A DNA stretch of 64,000 nt from Flagellimonas sp. CMM7 (lineage in GTDB: Bacteria; Bacteroidota; Bacteroidia; Flavobacteriales; Flavobacteriaceae), in contig NZ_CP090003.1 of the NCBI RefSeq assembly GCF_021390195.1, forward strand, positions 2,749,501 through 2,813,500, in the 5' to 3' direction. Position numbers and translations under genes: made by a program. Of the stretch, positions 25,603 to 36,033 are shown piece after piece (within the stretch, counting starts at the first letter, position 1; each line of letters starts with the position of its first letter). The notes below the pieces were generated by a model. The model was given only the letters and a program-made list of their open reading frames with translations. It searched no databases and was not told the DNA's origin.

Positions 25603-28600
25603 TTAGAATGTTGCTTTTACACTAAATCCGTACCTTCTTGAACTTGGTCCGTTGATAAAGTCAAAACCAAATCCGTTACCTACTCCAGTACCATTGGTGT
25701 TAGGATCAAAGTTGGCACCTTTTGGTGTGTTTATTGCTCTGTACCAAAGGTTGTTACCAGATACGGTGAATGTAAGTGCTCCAAATGGTGTCTTGTCCAA
25801 GAATTTAGAAGGCAAACTATAGCTAAAAGAAGCTTCTTGCAATCTAACCGTTGTAGCATCATACACTTGCAATTCGTTAGGGCCAAATAAAAGGTTACTA
25901 AAGAAATAAGTAGAGTTGTTAATCTGTCTGTTATTGACATTGCCATCGGCATCAACACCAGGTAGAATAAAAGTATTCTCTCTATCTATAGTCTCAGTAA
26001 TCAACCCTCTACCCAATAAAGTAGAAATGGTAGATGAATATACATCTCCTCCTTGAGTATAGTTCCATTGGAATCCGAAAGTAAAGTTCTTATAAGAAAT
26101 ACTGTTTCTTACGTTAGCTACCCAGTCTGGGTTTGGATCACCAATAATACCGTCATTTGGATCCTGAACATAATTTCCATCAGCACCTACTACAAAGTCA
26201 CCATTATCGTCTGTCAAGATTTTACTTCCAAAGAATACACCAAAAGCTTCACCTTCTATAGCGGCGTTACCTAAGTTGGAAAAACCAGAGAAAACTACTT
26301 GGTCAGTATCCAACCCAAGGTCATTTACTGTAGTCTCATAAGCGGTAAAGTTTAGATTGGTAGTCCAATCGAAACCACCTTCTTCTTTTGCTCTTATCCA
26401 ATTAACACCTAAGTCAATTTCAACACCTTCAGATTCAATCTCACCAATATTGGTAGCAGTAACCGTAAATCCAGTTGCTGGATCCAATGGTCTGTCCAAA
26501 ATCAAATCATTAGTTTTTCTCTGATATACAGAAGCATCCAATGTAATTCTGCTATCCCACCATCTAGACTCGATACCAACTTCGATTTCTTGCAAAGTTT
26601 CAGGAGATAAATCAGGGTTTCCAAGACGTATACCTGTGGTGTTGGTCACTATATTTTGACCAGAACCATCTTGTGCATCTTGAGTATCCAATGTTAAAGT
26701 ATTCGCTACTGGGAAATTAGAAGTTAGTACATCAAAGTTTGCAGAAACTCCGATACCACCACGAATTTTTAAGTAGTTCAATACATTTTCTGACTTAAGA
26801 CCATCAATTGCCGCAGTTGGTATGAAAGAGATACTTGCAGAAGGATAGAATTGTGAGCGGTTATCTTTTGAGAAGTTAGATACCCAGTCATTTCTTCCTG
26901 CAAGCGTTAAATATAAAAAGTTGTCATAGTCAAAATCAGCTTGTGCATATACACCAGCGATGTTTCTTTCAGACGTTTGCTGAATTTCATTTTGGTTTAA
27001 GAAGTTGAAGTGTCTCAATACTCCAAATACCTGTTGACCATCACTGGCAACACCTTGCTGATTGAATTCCTCTCTTCTTGTAGTTGCACCAATGTTGAAA
27101 GTAGAACCAATCTTTTCTGTGATATCATAATCTCCGTTCAATACAAGGTTATGATCCCAAATAGTATTGGTGTTGTTCCAAGTTTCATAGATACCACTGG
27201 CCAATCTTACATCTCCAGAGTTACTATTGATACCACCTTTGTTTTGAAAGTTTGTATTTCCTTCACTATAAACATCCACACCAGCACGGTATACAATGTT
27301 TAGATTATCGTTAATTTCATACTGAACTGTAGCTTGTCCGAAAACCCTGTTGGTTTCCTGATTTGTTTCTGCGTTATTTACAGTCCAAAGTGGATGTTGG
27401 ATAGAGTTGTTCTGTCTGTAGTATACACTACCACCAGTAACTGGGTCTTGAAACGGCAATCCTATAACATCTATACTTCTTGGAGTAAACCAAAGGTCAC
27501 CAAATACAGAAGAACCTGTTCCGGTAGCACCGTTACCTTGACTCAAAGCAACTGGAGGTGAAACAAATTTAGTTCTTGCATAGTTTAATGTACCATTTAT
27601 AGTAAACTTATTGGATAAAATAGCACGACCACCAACAGAAAGTGTGTTACGGTTAACACTGTTGTTAGGAGTAAAACCATTATCCTTAAGATAACCGTAG
27701 TTCATATTGTATCCAACTTTACCATCGTCAGAAGTTCCTCTAACGTTAATGGAAGTATTTGATACTGTACCTGTTTTAAAGAAGTTCTTTACACTGTCAT
27801 AAGGTCTCCAATCGTAACGCGCTCCTTGAAATTCTGGGAACGCCGCTTGGATAGCTGCAGTTGAAGTTGAATATGGATGTGCAAGTGTTGCATTTTCATC
27901 AATTGCAGGCTGATTTCCATATCCTGAAGCTCCGCCTTCTGCGAAAGCTGGACCCCAGTTACTAAAGAACCATCCAAAGTTTTGATCAAATCCATTTCCA
28001 TATACATCTTGGTAATCTGGAAGTGAAGCAATCTCATTAAAGAAAACCGAAGAATTAACAGTGATTTCAGTTTTCTTAGGTCCTTGTTGAGTTGAACCAC
28101 CTTTAGTTGTAATTAAGATAACTCCGTTACGTCCTTGAGAACCATAAAGTGTAGCAGCGGCAAGTCCTTTAAGAACGTTGACACTTTCTATACTGTTTGG
28201 GTCTAAATCCAAGAATCTACTAGAACCATTGTTACCATTAACGAAATCTTGACGAGATCCGTTTCTTCCTGAAGGGTTGGTATCTGTACTAAAAGGAACA
28301 CCATCCACAATGAACAGTGCTTGGTTACTACCACTAAAAGTTGTTTGACCCCTAATGATAATATTGGTACCAGAACCAGAAAGACCACTTTGTTGAGTGA
28401 TCTGTACACCAGAAGCTTTACCTTGAAGCACACGAGCAACATCACCTTCGGCGCGTTGTTCAAGCTCCTCGGAACCTACTTCAGTCACGGCATAACCCAA
28501 TGCTTGTTTCTCTCTTTTGATACCAAGAGCCGTAACAACTACTTCTTCAAGAGCTTGAGCGTCCTCCTGCATTTGAACGTTAACTACGCTCTCTGCGCCA

Positions 28601-28854
28601 ACAGTCCTTCTCGCGGGTTTTTGCCCTATGTAAGTAAAAAGTAGTGCTTGACCTTGACTTGCACTAATAGCATAGTTTCCATCAAAATCTGTTTGAGTAC
28701 CGTTAGTGGTACCTTCAACGACAATGTTAACTCCAGGCAACGGAAGTCCATCAGAATCCGTCACATTACCTGAAATCGTCTTGTCTTGTGCAAATGAAAT
28801 TTGCACAACAAACGCCAATAACAGCGTTAACAATCCATTAAGTTTTGTTCTCAT
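25603..28854 (-). CDS. SusC/RagA family TonB-linked outer-membrane transporter
   Basis: A 1083-residue SusC-type protein. A signal peptide (cleavage after SFAQ, residue 22) is followed by a carboxypeptidase-D regulatory-like domain (ISGNVTDSDGLPLPGVNIVV, about 28-100), a TonB-box-like segment EEVVVTALGIKREKQALGY, the plug (DVARVLQGKASGVQI, then NIIIRGQTTF and ALFIVDGVPF), and a 22-strand barrel ending in the terminal aromatic RRYGFSVKATF. With the SusD-like lipoprotein it forms a TonB-powered importer. A promoter candidate lies about 55 bp upstream. It is divergent from the 29191 gene across 336 bp. Confidence 0.97.
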   Translation of the reverse strand: MRTKLNGLLTLLLAFVVQISFAQDKTISGNVTDSDGLPLPGVNIVVEGTTNGTQTDFDGNYAISASQGQALLFTYIGQKPARRTVGAESVVNVQMQEDAQALEEVVVTALGIKREKQALGYAVTEVGSEELEQRAEGDVARVLQGKASGVQITQQSGLSGSGTNIIIRGQTTFSGSNQALFIVDGVPFSTDTNPSGRNGSRQDFVNGNNGSSRFLDLDPNSIESVNVLKGLAAATLYGSQGRNGVILITTKGGSTQQGPKKTEITVNSSVFFNEIASLPDYQDVYGNGFDQNFGWFFSNWGPAFAEGGASGYGNQPAIDENATLAHPYSTSTAAIQAAFPEFQGARYDWRPYDSVKNFFKTGTVSNTSINVRGTSDDGKVGYNMNYGYLKDNGFTPNNSVNRNTLSVGGRAILSNKFTINGTLNYARTKFVSPPVALSQGNGATGTGSSVFGDLWFTPRSIDVIGLPFQDPVTGGSVYYRQNNSIQHPLWTVNNAETNQETNRVFGQATVQYEINDNLNIVYRAGVDVYSEGNTNFQNKGGINSNSGDVRLASGIYETWNNTNTIWDHNLVLNGDYDITEKIGSTFNIGATTRREEFNQQGVASDGQQVFGVLRHFNFLNQNEIQQTSERNIAGVYAQADFDYDNFLYLTLAGRNDWVSNFSKDNRSQFYPSASISFIPTAAIDGLKSENVLNYLKIRGGIGVSANFDVLTSNFPVANTLTLDTQDAQDGSGQNIVTNTTGIRLGNPDLSPETLQEIEVGIESRWWDSRITLDASVYQRKTNDLILDRPLDPATGFTVTATNIGEIESEGVEIDLGVNWIRAKEEGGFDWTTNLNFTAYETTVNDLGLDTDQVVFSGFSNLGNAAIEGEAFGVFFGSKILTDDNGDFVVGADGNYVQDPNDGIIGDPNPDWVANVRNSISYKNFTFGFQWNYTQGGDVYSSTISTLLGRGLITETIDRENTFILPGVDADGNVNNRQINNSTYFFSNLLFGPNELQVYDATTVRLQEASFSYSLPSKFLDKTPFGALTFTVSGNNLWYRAINTPKGANFDPNTNGTGVGNGFGFDFINGPSSRRYGFSVKATF

Positions 28855-28909
28855 TTTAAAATTATTTGAATTAGCTAGGCGCTAAAATCATAATTTCATG
28901 TTAATAATC

Positions 28910-28940
28910 CAAACTAATTTTACTAAATTTTTAAGACAAT
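28910..28940 (-). promoter_or_regulatory. Candidate promoter of the susCD operon
   Basis: On the minus strand, ATTG (28940-28937), a 19-bp spacer and TTAGTTTG (28917-28910) match the Bacteroidetes consensus TTTG-N19-TAnnTTTG with one mismatch in each element. Transcription would begin near 28904, leaving a leader of about 50 nt before the susC ATG at 28854. The rest of the 336-bp divergent spacer (28855-29190) is A+T-rich. A weaker GTTG-N20-TTAATTTG pair at 29128-29159 on the plus strand could serve the 29191 gene. I see nothing else in it. Confidence 0.5.
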
Positions 28941-29190
28941 GTTTTTAATTGGGTTAACCGTAAAATGATTCTTCATAATTATTAACTCTTCAATTATGGG
29001 TATTAAAAATTGTATTGAACGCAAATTTCCCTTATTTGAAGATTGCTTCAGAGGTGGTTCAAAAACCATTGGAGTTGTACAGGTTCTGATCTAATGCCCA
29101 AATTTGAAGACTTATTTGTTAAATATTGTTGACGAATGTTAAAAGACAATTTTAATTTGTAAATTATACCTTAATATATATACTACTATT

Positions 29191-29970
29191 ATGAAGTCTA
29201 TTTTTAGTGGAATTGTACTCTTTTTGTGTTTTACGTATTCAATGGCCCAGCAAAGTGCTAATGTTCAACCTGGCGTTATTGGTTCATATCAAAAAGGTTT
29301 ACAAGGAATAGGTCCTGATTTTGGTAACAACCCAGCATCTGAGAATTTTTATAATCAAATGCGTGATAAGTTGGCCAATATGGGGATTGAACAAAAAATA
29401 GAATTAAAGGATATTGAAGGGTCTATATATTTGGAGGATGAATTTGTGTTGGGCACAATTTTCTTTAACGGTAATGAGGAGAGTAAAATGTATATGCGAT
29501 ATAATGCATTTAATGATGAATTTGAGATCAGGAAATCGAAGCTAAAGAAAGATGGAGTCCTTGCGCTGTTGAAGAATTCTAATATTTCATGTTCATTCGG
29601 GGGCGATAAATTTAAATACACTTCTTTTCTTGATGATAATAGCGTTAAGTCGTACGGCTATTTAAAAATGATATACTCCACGGATAATTACAAACTGTTT
29701 GAACAGAATAGAAAATTGTTCAAAGAAGGCAAGCGAGCAAAGACATCACACGCTGTGTCTTTTCCACATCGTTTTGTGGATGAGATCAACTATTATATTT
29801 CAATTGATGATAATGACCCAGTTCGTATCAGTAGAAGCAAAAAAGAGTTGGTTGATTTGTTTCGAGCTGAACATCAAAATAAAATTAAGCAATTTCTAAA
29901 AGAAAAAAATGTGGATCTAAAAAGTAGAAGTGGGTTGGTAAACCTGGTAGCTTTTAGTGGAACATTGTAA
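29191..29970 (+). CDS. Hypothetical secreted protein
   Basis: A 259-residue protein with a cleavable signal peptide (MKSIFSGIVLFLCFTYSMAQ, cleavage after residue 19 or 20). The mature part begins with a Gly/Pro/Asn-rich segment (PGVIGSYQKGLQGIGPDFGN) and continues as a mixed alpha/beta region with alternating charges (GSIYLEDEFVLGTIFFNGNEESKMYM). A single Cys lies near residue 133. I recognise no family. It is alone between the susC promoter region and the ribosomal cluster, on the plus strand. Confidence 0.75.
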   Translation: MKSIFSGIVLFLCFTYSMAQQSANVQPGVIGSYQKGLQGIGPDFGNNPASENFYNQMRDKLANMGIEQKIELKDIEGSIYLEDEFVLGTIFFNGNEESKMYMRYNAFNDEFEIRKSKLKKDGVLALLKNSNISCSFGGDKFKYTSFLDDNSVKSYGYLKMIYSTDNYKLFEQNRKLFKEGKRAKTSHAVSFPHRFVDEINYYISIDDNDPVRISRSKKELVDLFRAEHQNKIKQFLKEKNVDLKSRSGLVNLVAFSGTL

Positions 29971-30088
29971 AACAGAAAAAGTAAAGGGTTTTTTGCTCTT
30001 TACCTCTTTGATGTCAAGGTCTTTCCATTTTCCTTATTGTTGTTGATTTTGGTTTTTTGAGATAGATTGCAAATTTAATCTGTAAGGA

Positions 30089-30119
30089 TTTGAATTATTC
30101 CGAAATATCACTACATTTG
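30089..30119 (+). promoter_or_regulatory. Promoter of the rpsL ribosomal operon, exact Bacteroidetes consensus
   Basis: TTTG at 30089-30092, a 19-bp spacer and TACATTTG at 30112-30119 match TTTG-N19-TAnnTTTG at every fixed base. Transcription should start near 30124-30127, about 40 nt before the rpsL ATG at 30165. The first transcribed bases form a small hairpin, CCCTC (30123-30127) with GAGGG (30133-30137) and an A5 loop. Confidence 0.85.
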
Positions 30120-30164
30120 CAGCCCTCAAAAAGAGGGTTGTTTACATTTATAACAAAAATTTTA

Positions 30165-30539
30165 ATGCCAACAATTTCACAATTAGTACGAAAAGGAAGA
30201 GTCACAATTACCAAGAAGAGTAAATCGGCTGCTTTGGATTCGTGTCCTCAAAGACGAGGGGTTTGTACGCGTGTTTATACAACTACGCCAAAGAAACCAA
30301 ATTCTGCAATGCGAAAAGTTGCAAGGGTAAGGTTGACAAATGGTAAGGAAGTTAACGCATACATCCCTGGTGAAGGTCACAATCTCCAAGAGCACTCGAT
30401 AGTATTGGTTAGAGGTGGTAGAGTAAAGGATTTGCCAGGAGTTAGATATCATATCGTCCGTGGCGCATTGGATACTGCAGGTGTTGCGGGTAGAACACAG
30501 CGTAGGTCAAAATACGGTGCAAAACGTCCAAAAAAATAA
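30165..30539 (+). CDS. rpsL: 30S ribosomal protein S12
   Basis: A 124-residue S12, the decoding-site protein. The start is ATG 30165 ([11 protein letters not shown]), the usual S12 N-terminus; the in-frame ATG at 30090 overlaps the promoter and is not used. Both streptomycin-contact loops are wild type: TPKKPNSA with Lys43 and Lys44, and GRVKDLPG with Lys88. First gene of the cluster, six bases before rpsG. Confidence 0.98.
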   Translation: MPTISQLVRKGRVTITKKSKSAALDSCPQRRGVCTRVYTTTPKKPNSAMRKVARVRLTNGKEVNAYIPGEGHNLQEHSIVLVRGGRVKDLPGVRYHIVRGALDTAGVAGRTQRRSKYGAKRPKK

Positions 30540-30545
30540 GAAGAG

Positions 30546-31022
30546 ATGAGAAAAAGACAGGCAAAGAAAAGACCGCTTTTACCAGATCCAAGATTTAACG
30601 ATCAGCTTGTTACACGTTTTGTGAACATGATGATGTGGGATGGTAAGAAATCAGTTGCTTTTAAAGTTTTTTATGATGCAATTGATATTGTTGAGGAAAA
30701 AAATACTGACGAAGAAAAAACAGCTTTGGAGTTGTGGAAAGATGCACTTTCCAATGTAATGCCACACGTTGAGGTAAGAAGTAGAAGAGTGGGTGGTGCT
30801 ACATTTCAAATTCCAATGCAAATCCGTCCAGATAGAAAGATTTCTACTGCGATGAAATGGTTGATTAGTTACTCTAGGAAGCGTAACGAAAAATCCATGG
30901 CGCAAAAATTGGCTGCAGAAGTTTTGGCTGCTGCAAAAGAAGAAGGCGCGGCGGTTAAGAAAAGAGTAGATACTCACAAGATGGCGGAAGCCAATAAAGC
31001 ATTCTCTCACTTTAGATTCTAG
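30546..31022 (+). CDS. rpsG: 30S ribosomal protein S7
   Basis: A 158-residue S7 that nucleates the 30S head by binding 16S rRNA. The start [17 protein letters not shown] and the block [19 protein letters not shown] are characteristic, and it ends in the short form AFSHFRF. It lies between rpsL and fusA with gaps of six and eight bases, as in the classical str operon. Confidence 0.98.
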   Translation: MRKRQAKKRPLLPDPRFNDQLVTRFVNMMMWDGKKSVAFKVFYDAIDIVEEKNTDEEKTALELWKDALSNVMPHVEVRSRRVGGATFQIPMQIRPDRKISTAMKWLISYSRKRNEKSMAQKLAAEVLAAAKEEGAAVKKRVDTHKMAEANKAFSHFRF

Positions 31023-31030
31023 TTGGTAAA

Positions 31031-33163
31031 ATGTCAAGAGATTTAAAATTCACAAGGAATATAGGTATTGCAGCGCATATTGATGCTGGAAAAACCACTA
31101 CTACAGAACGTATTCTGTTTTATACCGGTGTAAGTCATAAGATTGGTGAAGTGCATGATGGCGCTGCCACTATGGACTGGATGGAGCAGGAGCAGGAGCG
31201 TGGTATAACAATTACCTCGGCTGCAACTACTTGTACATGGGAATTCCCTACAGAAAATGGAAAGCCTACGGCAGATGCCAAAGGATATCACTTTAATATT
31301 ATAGATACCCCAGGTCACGTTGATTTTACCGTAGAGGTAAATCGTTCATTACGTGTGTTGGATGGTTTGGTTTTCTTGTTTAGTGCTGTTGATGGTGTTG
31401 AACCACAATCAGAGACTAATTGGAGATTGGCCGATAACTATAAAGTGCCACGTATAGGTTTTGTTAACAAAATGGACCGTCAAGGGTCCAACTTTCTAAA
31501 CGTTTGTAATCAAGTAAAAACGATGCTTGGTTCTAATGCTGTTCCAATTGTATTGCCAATTGGAGACGAGGCTGATTTTAAAGGAATTGTCGACTTGGCC
31601 AAGAACAGGGCTATAGTTTGGCATGATGATAACTTTGGTTCAACGTTTGATGTTGTTGATATTCCGGAAGAAATGAAAGCTGAAGTTAAGGAGTATAGAG
31701 CTGCTTTGATCGAGGCTGTTGCGGAGTATGATGAAGAGTTGATGGAGAAATTCTTTGAAGATGAAGATTCTATCACCGAGGAAGAAGTGCATGCTGCACT
31801 TAGAGCTGCGGTAATGGATAGAGCTATCATTCCTATGATTTGTGGTTCTTCATTTAAGAATAAAGGAGTTCAATTCTTATTGGATGCTGTTTGTCGTTAC
31901 TTGCCATCACCTATAGATAAAGATGATATTGTAGGTACCGATCCAAATACTGGTAATGAAATTACTAGAAAACCTGATTCAAAAGAGCCGTTTTCTGCCT
32001 TGGCCTTTAAAATTGCCACTGACCCTTTTGTAGGTCGTTTGGCATTCTTTAGAGCGTACTCAGGTCGTTTAGATGCTGGTTCTTATATATTGAACAATCG
32101 TTCAGGTAAAAAAGAACGTATTTCACGTATCTATCAAATGCATTCCAATAAGCAGAATGCTATTGATTATATAGAAGCTGGAGATATAGGTGCGGCGGTT
32201 GGATTTAAGGATATTAAGACTGGGGATACTATGTCTTCGGAGAAGCATCCTATTATCCTTGAAAGCATGGACTTTCCTGATCCGGTAATTGGTATTGCTG
32301 TTGAGCCTAAGACTAAGGCTGATGTTGATAAATTGGGTATGGCTTTGGCTAAATTGGCCGAAGAGGATCCTACTTTTCAGGTAAAAACGGATGAGGCTTC
32401 AGGGCAGACCATTATATCTGGAATGGGTGAGCTTCACTTAGATATTATTGTTGATCGTTTACGTCGTGAGTTTAAGGTTGAGGTGAACCAAGGTGAGCCA
32501 CAAGTTGAATATAAAGAAGCGCTTACTAAAATGGCTGCTCACAGAGAGACTTACAAGAAGCAATCTGGTGGTCGAGGTAAGTTTGGGGATATTGTATTTG
32601 AGATGAGTCCTGCGGATGAAGATTTCGAAGGAACTGGATTGCAGTTTATTGATGAGATAAAAGGTGGTCGTATTCCAAAAGAATTTATTCCATCGGTTGA
32701 GAAAGGATTTAAGGCTGCAATGAAAAACGGACCTTTAGCTGGATTTGAAATGGATACCATGAAAGTCACGTTGAAAGATGGATCTTTCCACCCTGTGGAT
32801 TCTGATGCACTTTCTTTCGAATTGGCTGCAAAAATGGGCTACAAAGCTGCTGGTAAAGCTGCAGGTGCTGTGATTATGGAGCCAATCATGAAGATTGAGG
32901 TGCTTACACCTGAAGAAAACATGGGTGATATAGTAGGTGACTTGAATAGAAGACGTGGAACAATCAGTGATATGAGTGATAGAGCTGGTGCTAAAGTCGT
33001 AAAAGGAACCGTACCGCTTTCAGAAATGTTCGGTTATGTTACTTCCCTAAGAACTTTGTCTTCAGGTAGAGCAACGTCAACTATGGAATTCTCGCACTAT
33101 GCGGAAACTCCATCGAGCATATCAGAAGAGGTAATTAAATCAGTAAAAGGAGTAACCGCTTAA
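31031..33163 (+). CDS. fusA: Elongation factor G
   Basis: A 710-residue translocation GTPase. G1 is [14 protein letters not shown] near residue 15, G2 [11 protein letters not shown] near 60, G3 DTPGHVDF near 93 and G4 NKMDRQG near 146. Domain IV ([31 protein letters not shown]) and domain V ([21 protein letters not shown], shown in part) are complete. tuf does not follow it; the next gene is rpsJ, the usual order in Bacteroidetes. Confidence 0.98.
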   Translation: MSRDLKFTRNIGIAAHIDAGKTTTTERILFYTGVSHKIGEVHDGAATMDWMEQEQERGITITSAATTCTWEFPTENGKPTADAKGYHFNIIDTPGHVDFTVEVNRSLRVLDGLVFLFSAVDGVEPQSETNWRLADNYKVPRIGFVNKMDRQGSNFLNVCNQVKTMLGSNAVPIVLPIGDEADFKGIVDLAKNRAIVWHDDNFGSTFDVVDIPEEMKAEVKEYRAALIEAVAEYDEELMEKFFEDEDSITEEEVHAALRAAVMDRAIIPMICGSSFKNKGVQFLLDAVCRYLPSPIDKDDIVGTDPNTGNEITRKPDSKEPFSALAFKIATDPFVGRLAFFRAYSGRLDAGSYILNNRSGKKERISRIYQMHSNKQNAIDYIEAGDIGAAVGFKDIKTGDTMSSEKHPIILESMDFPDPVIGIAVEPKTKADVDKLGMALAKLAEEDPTFQVKTDEASGQTIISGMGELHLDIIVDRLRREFKVEVNQGEPQVEYKEALTKMAAHRETYKKQSGGRGKFGDIVFEMSPADEDFEGTGLQFIDEIKGGRIPKEFIPSVEKGFKAAMKNGPLAGFEMDTMKVTLKDGSFHPVDSDALSFELAAKMGYKAAGKAAGAVIMEPIMKIEVLTPEENMGDIVGDLNRRRGTISDMSDRAGAKVVKGTVPLSEMFGYVTSLRTLSSGRATSTMEFSHYAETPSSISEEVIKSVKGVTA

Positions 33164-33175
33164 TTTTTCAGCAAG

Positions 33176-33481
33176 ATGAGTCAAAAAATTAGAATAAAAC
33201 TTAAATCTTACGATCACAATTTAGTGGATAAATCTGCTGAGAAGATTGTAAAAACAGTTAAGACAACCGGTGCTGTGGTTACTGGGCCAATCCCATTGCC
33301 AACGCACAAAAAGATATTTACGGTTTTGCGTTCGCCACACGTGAACAAGAAATCAAGAGAGCAATTCCAGTTGAGTTCTTATAAGAGATTATTGGATATT
33401 TACAGTTCTTCTTCAAAAACCATTGATGCTTTAATGAAATTAGAGCTTCCGAGTGGTGTAGAAGTCGAAATAAAAGTATAA
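33176..33481 (+). CDS. rpsJ: 30S ribosomal protein S10
   Basis: A 101-residue S10, which is also the NusE subunit of the transcription antitermination complex. It opens with [20 protein letters not shown] and contains [20 protein letters not shown], the rRNA-binding loop. It follows fusA by 12 bases. The 161-bp spacer after it, unusually long for this cluster, holds a structured leader ahead of rplC. Confidence 0.98.
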   Translation: MSQKIRIKLKSYDHNLVDKSAEKIVKTVKTTGAVVTGPIPLPTHKKIFTVLRSPHVNKKSREQFQLSSYKRLLDIYSSSSKTIDALMKLELPSGVEVEIKV

Positions 33482-33642
33482 ATTTGCACGCCTTTTAAGA
33501 GAGAGGCAGACATGTCCGGAGCTGCGTGCGATGGAAAAACGGGAATAAGAAAAATATCTGGGTCACAGAATCTTTTCTTTGACCCAATTTTTTTGCCAAG
33601 AAATTGGTGTAATAAAAAAGTAAACAATTAATAATTATATAT
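33482..33642 (+). promoter_or_regulatory. Structured leader with terminator-like hairpin before rplC
   Basis: This 161-nt spacer contains a closing stem, GCACGC (33486-33491) with GCGTGC (33524-33529), around a region that includes the dyad GACATGTC (33509-33516). Further on is a hairpin, GGGTCA (33560-33565) with TGACCC (33580-33585) extended by AGA/TCT, followed by AATTTTTTT (33586-33594). The second element looks like an attenuator. In E. coli, L4 controls the S10 operon from a leader before S10; here such a leader may act between rpsJ and rplC. Regulation is an inference. Confidence 0.55.
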
Positions 33643-34260
33643 ATGTCTGGGTTAATAGGAAGAAAAATCGGTATGACCAGCATCTTCGACGAGAATGGAA
33701 AGAATATTCCATGCACCGTTCTTGAAGCTGGACCATGCGTGGTTACCCAAGTCAGAACCGAAGAGGTTGACGGGTACAGTGCCCTTCAGCTTGGTTTCGA
33801 TGACAAGGCAGAAAAACGTGCAAACAAGGCTGAACTTGGTCATGTTAAAAAAGCAGGTGCTTCTCCAAAGAAGAAAGTCGTTGAATTCCGAGATTTTGAA
33901 GGTGAACATAAATTAGGTGACACTTTGGGTGTTGATCTTTTTATGGAAGGTGAATTTGTAGATGTAATAGGTACATCAAAAGGAAAAGGTTTTCAAGGTG
34001 TTGTTAAAAGACACGGCTTTGCCGGAGTTGGTCAAGCAACCCACGGTCAGCATAACAGACTAAGAGCTCCTGGTTCCATTGGTGCAGCGTCTTATCCAGC
34101 TCGCGTTTTCAAAGGAATGAAAATGGCAGGTAGAATGGGTGGAGGAAGAGTAACAGTTCAAAACTTGAAAGTATTAAAAGTGGTTCCGGAGAAAAACCTT
34201 ATTGTAGTAAAAGGTTGTGTTCCAGGTCATAAGAATGCTTACGTAACAATTGAGAAGTAA
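33643..34260 (+). CDS. rplC: 50S ribosomal protein L3
   Basis: A 205-residue L3 that organises the 3' domain of 23S rRNA. Typical segments are [17 protein letters not shown] at the start, [13 protein letters not shown] and the tip loop [19 protein letters not shown] near the peptidyl-transferase centre. The stop overlaps the rplD start by one base (TAATG), coupling their translation. Confidence 0.98.
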   Translation: MSGLIGRKIGMTSIFDENGKNIPCTVLEAGPCVVTQVRTEEVDGYSALQLGFDDKAEKRANKAELGHVKKAGASPKKKVVEFRDFEGEHKLGDTLGVDLFMEGEFVDVIGTSKGKGFQGVVKRHGFAGVGQATHGQHNRLRAPGSIGAASYPARVFKGMKMAGRMGGGRVTVQNLKVLKVVPEKNLIVVKGCVPGHKNAYVTIEK

Positions 34261-34889
34261 TGAAGGTTGCAGTTTTAGATATTAAAGGAAAAGAAACGGG
34301 AAGAAAGGTTGAGCTTTCTGACGATGTTTTCGCTATAGAACCTAATGAGCATGCCATCTATTTAGATGTTAAGCGATATTTAGCACACCAAAGACAGGGT
34401 ACTCACAAAGCTAAAGAGAGAGCTGAGATAGCGGGTAGTACCAGAAAGATAAAAAAACAGAAAGGAACGGGTACCGCAAGGGCTGGTAGTATTAAATCTC
34501 CTGTTTTTAGAGGTGGTGGTAGAATTTTTGGTCCTAGACCGAAAGATTACCAACAAAAATTAAACAAGAATGTTAAGCGTTTGGCAAGGAAATCTGCCTT
34601 AACATTAAAGTCAAAAGACAAAGCTTTGGTTGTTGTTGAAGACTTCAATTTTGAAGCTCCTAAAACCAAGGATTTTAAAGCGTTTTTGACCTCTCTTGGA
34701 ATAGAAAATAAAAAGTCTCTTATAGTGTTGGGCGATTCAAATAATAATGTATATTTGTCGTCGCGCAATTTGGAGCGTTCCGAAGTTGTAAATAGCTCAG
34801 AATTAAGTACTTACAAGATTATTAATGCTGGTAAGGTAGTACTGACCGAAAGCGCTTTGGAAGGAATAGAATCGAACCTAAAGAAATAA
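34260..34889 (+). CDS. rplD: 50S ribosomal protein L4
   Basis: A 209-residue L4. The extended loop that lines the peptide exit tunnel is recognisable: [19 protein letters not shown] followed by [17 protein letters not shown]. In E. coli L4 is also the autorepressor of the S10 operon, which makes the structured spacer two genes upstream of interest. It is coupled to rplC and lies seven bases before rplW. Confidence 0.98.
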   Translation: MKVAVLDIKGKETGRKVELSDDVFAIEPNEHAIYLDVKRYLAHQRQGTHKAKERAEIAGSTRKIKKQKGTGTARAGSIKSPVFRGGGRIFGPRPKDYQQKLNKNVKRLARKSALTLKSKDKALVVVEDFNFEAPKTKDFKAFLTSLGIENKKSLIVLGDSNNNVYLSSRNLERSEVVNSSELSTYKIINAGKVVLTESALEGIESNLKK

Positions 34890-34896
34890 GAATATC

Positions 34897-35187
34897 ATGA
34901 GTGTGTTGATAAAACCAATCATTACGGAAAAAATGACCGCGGACAGCGAGCTTTTCAATCGTTATGGTTTCTATGTTGACCCAAAGGCCAACAAACTTCA
35001 GATCAAAGAAGCGGTTGAGACTACCTATGGTGTTTCTGTGGATAAAGTACGTACCATGAACTATGGTCCAAATCGTAAGAGTCGCTATACAAAAACAGGA
35101 ATCCAACACGGAAAAACAAACGCCTTGAAAAAAGCGATTGTTGATGTGGCGGAAAGCGATATTATTGATTTTTACAGTAATCTATAA
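34897..35187 (+). CDS. rplW: 50S ribosomal protein L23
   Basis: A 96-residue L23 at the tunnel exit, the docking point for trigger factor and SRP. It begins VLIKPIITEKMT, and the rRNA-binding strand is VDKVRTMNYGPNRKSR. Slightly shorter at the C-terminus than E. coli L23. Ten bases separate it from rplB. Confidence 0.97.
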   Translation: MSVLIKPIITEKMTADSELFNRYGFYVDPKANKLQIKEAVETTYGVSVDKVRTMNYGPNRKSRYTKTGIQHGKTNALKKAIVDVAESDIIDFYSNL

Positions 35188-35196
35188 AGACAAGAA

Positions 35197-36021
35197 ATGT
35201 CAGTTAGAAAATTAAAACCGATAACCCCTGGACAGCGTTTTAGAGTAGTAAACGGATTTGACGCGATTACTACTGATAAGCCGGAGAAAAGCTTGCTTGC
35301 TCCGTTAAAAAAGTCTGGTGGTAGGAACAGTCAAGGAAAAATGACCATTCGCCATAGAGGTGGAGGGCATAAAAGAAGATATCGTGTTATCGACTTCAAA
35401 AGAGATAAGCAGGGTGTTGATGCTACTATTGTATCAATCCAGTACGATCCTAACAGAACTGCATTTATCGCACTAGTTGAATATAAAGATGGCGAGAAGA
35501 GATATGTGGTTGCTCAAAATGGAATGCAGGTAGGTCAGAAGATTTCTTCTGGTACTAAGGCTGCTCCAGAAATTGGAAATGCACTTCCTTTAGGTGAAAT
35601 TCCATTGGGTACCATTATTTCTTGTATTGAACTAAGACCAGGTCAAGGAGCTGTAATGGCAAGAAGTGCTGGTACTTTTGCGCAATTAATGGCAAAAGAT
35701 GGAAAATTTGTTACCATTAAACTGCCATCTGGTGAAACACGTATGATATTGGCCAATTGTTTGGCTACTATTGGAGCTGTTTCTAACTCTGACCACCAAT
35801 TATTGGTATCTGGTAAAGCCGGTAGAAGCAGATGGTTGGGTAGAAGACCAAGAACTAGGCCAGTAGCTATGAACCCTGTTGATCACCCAATGGGTGGTGG
35901 TGAAGGAAGGGCTTCTGGAGGTCATCCAAGATCTAAGAACGGTATTCCTGCTAAAGGATTTAGAACGCGTTCCAAGACAAAAGATACAAATAGATATATC
36001 ATAGAACGTAGAAAGAAATAA
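35197..36021 (+). CDS. rplB: 50S ribosomal protein L2
   Basis: A 274-residue L2, needed for subunit association and peptidyl-transferase function. The N-terminal block [12 protein letters not shown], the central [16 protein letters not shown] and the conserved C-terminal loop [19 protein letters not shown] with its functional histidine are all present. The basic tail is complete. It lies 12 bases before rpsS. Confidence 0.98.
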   Translation: MSVRKLKPITPGQRFRVVNGFDAITTDKPEKSLLAPLKKSGGRNSQGKMTIRHRGGGHKRRYRVIDFKRDKQGVDATIVSIQYDPNRTAFIALVEYKDGEKRYVVAQNGMQVGQKISSGTKAAPEIGNALPLGEIPLGTIISCIELRPGQGAVMARSAGTFAQLMAKDGKFVTIKLPSGETRMILANCLATIGAVSNSDHQLLVSGKAGRSRWLGRRPRTRPVAMNPVDHPMGGGEGRASGGHPRSKNGIPAKGFRTRSKTKDTNRYIIERRKK

Positions 36022-36033
36022 AAGTAAAAGCAA

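Noticed and set aside
29981..30003. Hairpin GTAAAG/CTTTAC after the 29191 gene
   Set aside because: The stem is short and no T-tract follows on either strand, so I do not call a terminator.
30090..30164. Longer start for rpsL
   Set aside because: It begins inside the promoter and before the predicted transcript start; S12 proteins begin MPTI.
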